From assembly GCA_019359495.1 (NCBI GenBank), contig JAHHHF010000003.1, positions 1-49,475 of the forward strand: a stretch of 49,475 bases of DNA. Direction: 5' to 3'. Positions within the stretch are counted from its first letter, which is position 1; the number at the start of each line of letters is the position of its first letter. The notes under the pieces were generated by a model. The model saw nothing but the letters and a program-made list of their open reading frames with translations, ran no database searches and had not been told where the DNA came from. This DNA is from Goleter apudmare HA4340-LM2. Lineage in GTDB: Bacteria; Cyanobacteriota; Cyanobacteriia; Cyanobacteriales; Nostocaceae. Positions 43,595 to 49,475 of the stretch are shown here, in pieces. A program made the translations under genes and the position numbers.

Positions 43595-45877
43595 TTAGCC
43601 AAGTACCTTGTGCAATGCCACCAATAATTCATTAATGGTGTAGGGTTTTGCTAACAGGGTGGTGACACCATTTTCGGCGATCGCTTCTAGCTTCTCGTTT
43701 GACATCAGTCCACTGCTGGCAATGATTTTTACTTTGGGGTTGATTTTTTTCAAAGTGCGGATGGCGGTTAAACCATCGAGAGCGGGTAGCATGATATCCA
43801 TGAGGATGACACTAATTTGATCCATGTGTTTAGCGTAGAGGGCGATCGCTTCGATTCCATCACTAGCAATCATGGTTTTGTAGTTGTGAGTTTCTAGGGA
43901 AGTTCTAGTAATATCTTGAATGGCGGGTTCATCATCCACAATCAAAATCAGTTCTCCGTGTCCCCTAAATACTGTTAAAGCTTCGGTATGGGGTGTTTCT
44001 ATACCTTCAACTGCTGGTAAGTACACCTTAAAATGAGTGCCTACTCCCACTTCACTATAGACATTCACAAAACCACCGTGACTTTTGATAATGCCAACAA
44101 CAGTAGAAAGTCCCAACCCTGTACCTTGTCCCACCTCTTTGGTGGTGAAGAATGGCTCAAAAATTCTATCTAATATTTCCCCAGGTATTCCCACTCCAGT
44201 ATCGGAGACTGTGATTACTATATAAGGGCCTACTTTGGCTTCTAGGTTCATCCGCGCGTAATTTTCGTCAATAAATAGATTTTTTGCAGACATCCGCAGC
44301 TTACCACCATGAGGCATGGCATCACGGGCATTAACGCAGAGATTCATCAGTACTTGATGGAGTTGGGTACTATCTCCAGAAACCATCCATAAATTTTGTG
44401 GTACATCTGTGTAAACTTGGATAGATTTGGGAAATGTCTCTTTGAGAATCTTGCTAACTTCCACGATCAGGTGTCTGATTTGTAAGTTGATCCGTCTCCC
44501 TTCCACACCCCGTGCAAAAGACAGCACTTGTTTGACTAAATCTGCTCCCCGTTTGGCGTTAATTTCTAGAATTTCCAACAGATGCTGTGTGCGTTCATCG
44601 GCGTCGGGAAATTTGAGTGGTAGTAGTTGTGCTCCTGCTAAAATTGGCGTCAAGATGTTGTTGAGGTCGTGGGCGATACCGCTAGCTAGGGTGCCAATGC
44701 TTTCTAAACGTTGGGCACGAAATAGTTGTGCTTCCAAACGTTTCTTTTCGGTAATATCTGTATCAACGGTAAGAATTGATTGGGGTTGGCCCTGTTGATC
44801 GCGTACCAGACTCCAACGACTAGCCACTAAAATTTCTTTGCCAGTTTTGGTGACTTTAGCCAACTCACCTTCCCATTTACCTTGGTTAAGGACGGTTAAA
44901 AAAGCTGTTTCAGCTTCTGGTGGAGCTTTTTCATCATATAACAGCTCGTTAGCATTTTTCCCCATAGCTTCCTGTGCCTGCCAACCGTAGAGGTTTTCTG
45001 CTGCTTGATTCCAAAACAGGACGTGATTTTGTAAGTCTCGCACCAGAATTGCATCGGTGGTGAAATTGAGTAATGCGGCTTGTTCCCGAATTTTCTCTTC
45101 TGCTAGCTGGCGATCGCGCAATGCGGCTTGGCGATCGCTAATATCTATACAAGCACCAGTAATGCCGACTATAGTTTGTGACTCGTTCCGCAACGGCTCT
45201 ATAGTTAAATCGTAATCCCGATTACCTTGTGCAGTTGTAATCGATACTTGATCTCTCGTGCCAATACCAGTATTCAGCACTCCCAGTTTAATTGCTGTCA
45301 ACCGTTGAGCATCTCCAGAGGGAATCAGTTCCCAGTCTTGTTTGCTCAACATTTCTTCAGATGGAAAACCAAAAACAGGGTTATATACCCAGGTATAGCG
45401 GAGTTGTTCGTCTTGGTTGAAGACGAAGATCGGTGAGTTTTTTAAAGCCACCCGGAACCGCTCTTCACTCTGTCGCAGCGCCACTTCTACCCGTTGACGC
45501 TCGATCGCATAACGCATAGAGCGTACCAGTAAATCCCCTGTGACTTGTCCTTTGACTAAATAATCCTGCGCTCCTGCTTGCATGGCGCCGAGAGCCAGAT
45601 TTTCATCGTCTATACCCGTCAGCACAATGATTGGTGTGGCTGGGGCTTGTTGATGTGCTTTGATAAAGGTTTCTAAGCCCTGGCTATCTGGCAATGAGAG
45701 GTCTAATAAAATTACATCAAAAGTTTGATTAACTAAACAGTTGAGTGCCTCATCGAGCTGCTCAGTGGGCATTAACTCTACTAAGGCCGTGGTTACATCT
45801 TTTAAAAACTCTTGTAATAAAAGGACATCACCGGGATTGTCTTCTACTAATAAGACCTTAATCATGTTACCTGCCAT
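43595..45877 (-). CDS. Hybrid histidine kinase (REC-PAS-PAS-HisKA-HATPase-REC)
   Basis: 760 residues from the ATG at 45877 ([13 protein letters not shown]), chosen because GGAG lies 10 nt upstream across the preceding gene's stop; an upstream ATG at 45916 lies inside that gene. Receiver 1 at 4-126 (VEDNPGD, DLSLPDS with the phospho-Asp, LTGIDD, LVKGQ); PAS at about 135-245 and 262-372; HisKA around 396 ([15 protein letters not shown]); HATPase 492-609 ([18 protein letters not shown]); receiver 2 at 642-758 ([20 protein letters not shown]). No membrane segments. With the preceding kinase and CheY-like gene it forms a likely phosphorelay. The input signal is unknown. Confidence 0.9.
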   Translation of the reverse strand: MAGNMIKVLLVEDNPGDVLLLQEFLKDVTTALVELMPTEQLDEALNCLVNQTFDVILLDLSLPDSQGLETFIKAHQQAPATPIIVLTGIDDENLALGAMQAGAQDYLVKGQVTGDLLVRSMRYAIERQRVEVALRQSEERFRVALKNSPIFVFNQDEQLRYTWVYNPVFGFPSEEMLSKQDWELIPSGDAQRLTAIKLGVLNTGIGTRDQVSITTAQGNRDYDLTIEPLRNESQTIVGITGACIDISDRQAALRDRQLAEEKIREQAALLNFTTDAILVRDLQNHVLFWNQAAENLYGWQAQEAMGKNANELLYDEKAPPEAETAFLTVLNQGKWEGELAKVTKTGKEILVASRWSLVRDQQGQPQSILTVDTDITEKKRLEAQLFRAQRLESIGTLASGIAHDLNNILTPILAGAQLLPLKFPDADERTQHLLEILEINAKRGADLVKQVLSFARGVEGRRINLQIRHLIVEVSKILKETFPKSIQVYTDVPQNLWMVSGDSTQLHQVLMNLCVNARDAMPHGGKLRMSAKNLFIDENYARMNLEAKVGPYIVITVSDTGVGIPGEILDRIFEPFFTTKEVGQGTGLGLSTVVGIIKSHGGFVNVYSEVGVGTHFKVYLPAVEGIETPHTEALTVFRGHGELILIVDDEPAIQDITRTSLETHNYKTMIASDGIEAIALYAKHMDQISVILMDIMLPALDGLTAIRTLKKINPKVKIIASSGLMSNEKLEAIAENGVTTLLAKPYTINELLVALHKVLG

Positions 45878-45882
45878 GTTGA

Positions 45883-46308
45883 TTACTCCGGTGGCAGCTT
45901 GACAATAGCAAACCAAAAATTTTCTATAGAGCGGACAATTTTCACAAATTGATCAAAGTCCACTGGCTTAGTTATGTAGCAATTCGCAGACAAGTTATAG
46001 GCTTTAAGAACGTCTTCTTCCGATTGGGATGTCGTCAGGACAACTACAGGAATGCGCTTGAGGGTTTGATCAGCTTTAATTTCGGCTAATACCTCCCGGC
46101 CATCTTTTTTGGGCAGATTCAAATCTAGCAGCACGATATCAGGATGAGCCGCATAGGCGTATTTTTCTTGTTTTCGCAAGAATGCCATCGCCTCTACTCC
46201 ATCTTCCACCACGTTCAGGTGAATTGAAATTTTGCTATCTTCTAAAGCAATCCTTGTGAGTAGGGCATCACCAGGATTGTCTTCTACTAACAAAACCTCA
46301 ATAGGCAT
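45883..46308 (-). CDS. CheY-like response regulator, Rcp1-type
   Basis: 141 residues from the ATG at 46308 ([17 protein letters not shown]); a GTG at 46329 would add MNIRSAI. A stand-alone receiver domain: acidic pair in VEDNPGD, phospho-acceptor Asp in [16 protein letters not shown] (about residue 61), [10 protein letters not shown] and Lys in [10 protein letters not shown]. The PKKDGREVL and [17 protein letters not shown] segments are those of regulators that pair with phytochromes and phytochrome-like kinases. No output domain, so it passes the phosphate on or acts by binding. It lies between kinase and hybrid kinase genes, almost without gaps, all on the minus strand. Confidence 0.92.
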   Translation of the reverse strand: MPIEVLLVEDNPGDALLTRIALEDSKISIHLNVVEDGVEAMAFLRKQEKYAYAAHPDIVLLDLNLPKKDGREVLAEIKADQTLKRIPVVVLTTSQSEEDVLKAYNLSANCYITKPVDFDQFVKIVRSIENFWFAIVKLPPE

Positions 46309-46337
46309 AATCGCTGATCTGATATTCACGATGCTAG

Positions 46338-48890
46338 CTAACCTGCTATATCTGGAATTGTAAAGTAAAAAATCGAGCCTTGACCCAATTGTGACTCTAC
46401 CCAGATACTACCACCGTGACGTTCGATAATTTTTTTACAAATTGCCAGACCAATTCCGGTACCTGGATACTTACTGCGACTATGTAAGCGCTGAAAAATC
46501 GCAAAGATGCGTGCAGCATATTGAGTTTCTAGACCAATCCCATTATCGCTTACTGAAAACAACCATTCGTTTTCTGTGGGGATGAGATGTGATTGTGTGC
46601 CATCTGGTAGAGATGTTTTGTTAACGACGCTGATGTGGATTTTTGGTGGTTCCTCCTGACAAAATTTGATGGCGTTACCGATCAAGTTTTGTAACACTTG
46701 TAGCAATTGACTAGCATCAGCCATGACTGTAGGTAATGGGTCGTGAGTAATCACTGCACCACTCTCGTTGATGGCTATTTGGAGATTAGCGATCGCCTTT
46801 GCCAAGACAACGTTACAATCTACAAGGGCAAAAGGTTGTCCACGGCTACTGACGCGGGAATAGTTCAACAAATCGTTAATTAAGATTTGCATCCGTCGGG
46901 CACCGTCTACAGCATAGCCAATAAACTCATCGGCATTACTGTCTAGCTGATGCTTATATCTCCGTTCTAGCAGTTGTAAATAACTAGTCACCATCCGCAA
47001 TGGTTCTTGCAAGTCGTGGGACGCCACGTAAGCAAACTGTTCTAACTCGGCATTAGAGCGGCTGAGTTCTTGACGTTGGCGAGTTTCTTGTTCTAAAAGT
47101 TGCGCCTGGGATAGGGCTATGCCAATTTGGTTAGCTAGCTGTTGCAATAATTCCAATTCAAAACTCGTCCATTCTCTAGGAGTGTCACACTGATGAGCAA
47201 TCAATAAGCCCCAGATGTGATCTCTCACCAGAATTGGTACTACCAAGTTAGCTTTGACACCAAACTGCTGCAAAAATTCTCGATGGCAAACTTGGATGTT
47301 GGCTTTGGTAATATCCGTGATGGCGCTGACTCTCCCCTGACGATATTGTTCTAAATAGTCTGTCTGAAAGCAGGGGTCAAGAATATTTTGCCCTAAAACT
47401 ACTGGCCATCTAGGTAGTACTGCCTCCTGTACCACTGTTCCCGAACCATCAGCCCACAGTCGAAAAACCAATACTCGGTCGGCGTGTAGGAGATTTTGGA
47501 CTTCTGTCACCGTAGTTTGGAGAACTGCGTCTAATTGTAAAGATTCACGGATTTTCAGGGTGACTTCGGCGAATAATTGCGATCGCTGATTTTGCCGTTT
47601 TAATTCTGCTTCCGCTAGCTTTTGCTCGCTAATATCAGTAAAGGAACCCACCATCCGGACAACATTCCCGGCTACGTCCCAGAGTGCCTGTCCCCGGTCT
47701 AAAATCCATTTATAACTACCATCTTTGCACTTGACTCGATGCTCATTCACATAAAATGCTGTTTGTTTGGTAAAGTGCTCTTGGACTATTTGCAGTACCC
47801 AACTCAGATCATCAGGATGAACCCGTGTTAACCATTCATCCACATGGTTGTTAATCTCATGTTCTGCATAACCCAGCATTTCTTTCCAACGAGTAGAGTA
47901 GAATACTTCATGGGTTTTAATATTCCAGTCCCAAATCCCATCATTAGTACCACGTAAAGCTAACTGCCAAAGTTCTTCGCTTTCTTGGAGTGCTGCTGCT
48001 GTTTGTCGCCGTTCAGTAATGTCTTGCAGATAAACAGACAAGCCTTCTACAGATGGGTAAGCATGAACCTCCAACCAGCGATCAAGTAGGGGATAATATT
48101 CTGCAAATTCCACACTGATTTGTTGGGCGATCGCCCGATGCAACTCACTATAAAATGTTGTCTCCACCATCTGTGGAAAAACTTCCCAAATATAATTACC
48201 CAATAGCTCATCCTGAGTTTTTTGCAAGACATGCTGTGCTTGACTATTGACGTAGTTAAATCGCCATTCGTGATCTAAGGCAAAAAACGCATCAGTAATC
48301 CTTTCGAGAATATTGGTGATCCGATTTCTTGATGCTTCTGCTGCTGTACGTGCTGCTTGCTCATGGGCCATGAGTTCCCCAGTCACCCGCGCCACTTCTA
48401 CGACATTGCGCCTCAGTTCTAGTTGATCAATCACTAGGCGGCTCAAAGCTACAAGCGCCTCTACTTGGTTTTGGCTGAGTTCTCGTGGTTCTCTGTCAAT
48501 GACACAAAGAGTTCCTAGCATATCTCCCTTGGGAGTAATCAAAGGTACTCCAGCATAAAACCGCACATAAGGATAGGAAGTAACTGCGGGATTTGTTGCT
48601 AATTTTGCATCCGCCAACGTATCAGGAACAACCACAACATCACGTCGCTCATGACACAGGTATGATAACCCTACACTCCGAGGCATTTCTGGTACATCTA
48701 TACCAAGTTTGGCTTTAAACCACTGACGATTTTCATCAATAAAGTTGACTAAAGCAATGGGTGTGCCACAAATAAAAGCCGCTAACTTGGCTAGATTATC
48801 GTAGGCTTCTTCTGGTTCCGTGTCCAGAATTTGATATTGGCGGAGAGCTTCTAACCTCGCCGCTTCGCCATTAGTGGATACAGGTTTCAT
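46338..48890 (-). CDS. GAF-PAS-PAS-GAF histidine kinase, phytochrome-related transmitter
   Basis: 850 residues, soluble. GAF 1 at about 27-150 ([35 protein letters not shown]); PAS at 193-300 and 307-417 with a PAC motif ([29 protein letters not shown]); GAF 2 at 430-590 ([26 protein letters not shown]); HisKA near 620 with [14 protein letters not shown], the same H-box type as cyanobacterial phytochrome kinases; HATPase 730-847 ([21 protein letters not shown]). GAF 2 lacks a Cys at the chromophore position, so bilin binding is not evident. First gene of the three-gene signalling unit. An in-window promoter is not obvious. Confidence 0.9.
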   Translation of the reverse strand: MKPVSTNGEAARLEALRQYQILDTEPEEAYDNLAKLAAFICGTPIALVNFIDENRQWFKAKLGIDVPEMPRSVGLSYLCHERRDVVVVPDTLADAKLATNPAVTSYPYVRFYAGVPLITPKGDMLGTLCVIDREPRELSQNQVEALVALSRLVIDQLELRRNVVEVARVTGELMAHEQAARTAAEASRNRITNILERITDAFFALDHEWRFNYVNSQAQHVLQKTQDELLGNYIWEVFPQMVETTFYSELHRAIAQQISVEFAEYYPLLDRWLEVHAYPSVEGLSVYLQDITERRQTAAALQESEELWQLALRGTNDGIWDWNIKTHEVFYSTRWKEMLGYAEHEINNHVDEWLTRVHPDDLSWVLQIVQEHFTKQTAFYVNEHRVKCKDGSYKWILDRGQALWDVAGNVVRMVGSFTDISEQKLAEAELKRQNQRSQLFAEVTLKIRESLQLDAVLQTTVTEVQNLLHADRVLVFRLWADGSGTVVQEAVLPRWPVVLGQNILDPCFQTDYLEQYRQGRVSAITDITKANIQVCHREFLQQFGVKANLVVPILVRDHIWGLLIAHQCDTPREWTSFELELLQQLANQIGIALSQAQLLEQETRQRQELSRSNAELEQFAYVASHDLQEPLRMVTSYLQLLERRYKHQLDSNADEFIGYAVDGARRMQILINDLLNYSRVSSRGQPFALVDCNVVLAKAIANLQIAINESGAVITHDPLPTVMADASQLLQVLQNLIGNAIKFCQEEPPKIHISVVNKTSLPDGTQSHLIPTENEWLFSVSDNGIGLETQYAARIFAIFQRLHSRSKYPGTGIGLAICKKIIERHGGSIWVESQLGQGSIFYFTIPDIAG

Positions 48891-49475
48891 AAATTTTTAA
48901 CTAAAAACTCATAGATGATAATTCTTAATAAGTGCAAATTTTATGCACTATAACTTTACTGTTTTTTACATTAGTAATTTTTTTGGCGATCGCTGGCTTT
49001 TTGAGGAGTTTTTTTATATTTTTCTCAAAAAATACATCTACTTAAAGGAATAAATTCTTAGTGTTTTCTACAGGAATCAGATTTACTTCACAAACTTACA
49101 GGTGGAGGTGAAAATTTGATAGAACAAATGTATTTACCCTCACAAGATCATCTTAACCCTGATCAACATGACTAGACTAGTAAGGCCAGTCAGTAATAAT
49201 TTTGTCTGGGATGCTTATACCTGATGAAAGATTAACAATGCCAACTCAGGTAAATAGACTTATCCGAGAATGCGAAATACTTACTACACAATAATTTCAG
49301 CGATTTTAACGGAATGCGATCGCACTCGCTTAGTGGACGCAACAATAAGATTGGACTTTGGACAAAAAGAAGTTGGTTCGCGAGTATGACTCGCGAACCA
49401 ACAAACTAGTCATCAGAAATTACCCCAGTTATTTTACAAACTGAGTCAGACTGAGTTAAACCCCTAAAGCCTAAG
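48891..49475. other. Terminal 585 bp, no gene recognised
   Basis: Upstream of the kinase gene and up to the window edge. AT-rich, no convincing frame on either strand. It contains one strong palindrome at 49372 and one HIP1-like GCGATCGC. A gene may start beyond the right edge. Confidence 0.6.
49372..49402. repeat. Perfect 14-bp inverted repeat
   Basis: GTTGGTTCGCGAGT and ACTCGCGAACCAAC around ATG. Strong potential hairpin; a dispersed Nostoc-type palindrome. No T-run follows. Confidence 0.85.

Overview
The window looks like chromosomal DNA of a filamentous, probably Nostocales (Nostoc/Anabaena/Calothrix-like), cyanobacterium. Evidence seen in the sequence: very frequent GCGATCGC (HIP1) octamers, heptameric TTTTGAA/ATTCAAA tandem repeats, many small dispersed palindromes, a textbook NtcA-activated promoter, and the gene order cobN - peptidoglycan-binding protein - furA - sigC, which I recall from Anabaena sp. 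PCC 7120. Coding runs on both strands with no long strand bias.

Layout. 1-870: a decayed Rpn/DUF4351-type nuclease gene behind a terminator. 972-3662: an NtcA-type promoter driving a LysR regulator (probably NtcB), then a TrpD2-like phosphoribosyltransferase and a secreted DUF1499 protein. 3849-5936: a GAF histidine kinase. 6150-13416: cobN, a four-domain peptidoglycan-binding protein, convergent furA, and the sigma factor gene sigC. 14123-16027: gpsA and lipA. 16176-16621: tRNA-Pro(CGG) with the eroded relic of a type V-K CRISPR-associated transposon (CAST) beside it: a transposon-end-like sequence, the 3' part of a tracrRNA and a frameshifted cas12k fragment. 16719-22773: GNAT acetyltransferase, truncated antitoxin, FAD oxidoreductase, a membrane protein overlapping a CYP120-like P450, and ilvD. 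23211-34252: a TIGR03032-GNAT-TPR fusion followed by two giant FG-GAP/RTX surface proteins, separated by a TPR relic that shows the locus was duplicated. 34810-39345: small conserved protein, cysC, a 1.3-kb repeat-rich gap and a class A penicillin-binding protein. 39756-43244: oxidative-stress genes (glutathione reductase, type II peroxiredoxin, divergent PerR/FurC with a perfect operator-like palindrome) and a small restriction-type nuclease coupled to perR. 43595-48890: histidine kinase, CheY-like regulator and hybrid kinase in one transcription unit.

Themes. Two Fur-family regulators (FurA for iron, PerR for peroxide) sit beside the genes expected to be connected with them. Nitrogen control (NtcA to NtcB) is readable from the promoter. 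The genome is heavily seeded with short palindromic repeats; several have been inserted in frame into coding genes such as cobN. The most notable finding is the CAST relic at tRNA-Pro, which would be missed by ORF-based annotation. The adhesin locus, with a tandem gene-pair duplication and a 468-bp internal triplication, is the most actively evolving part of the window.
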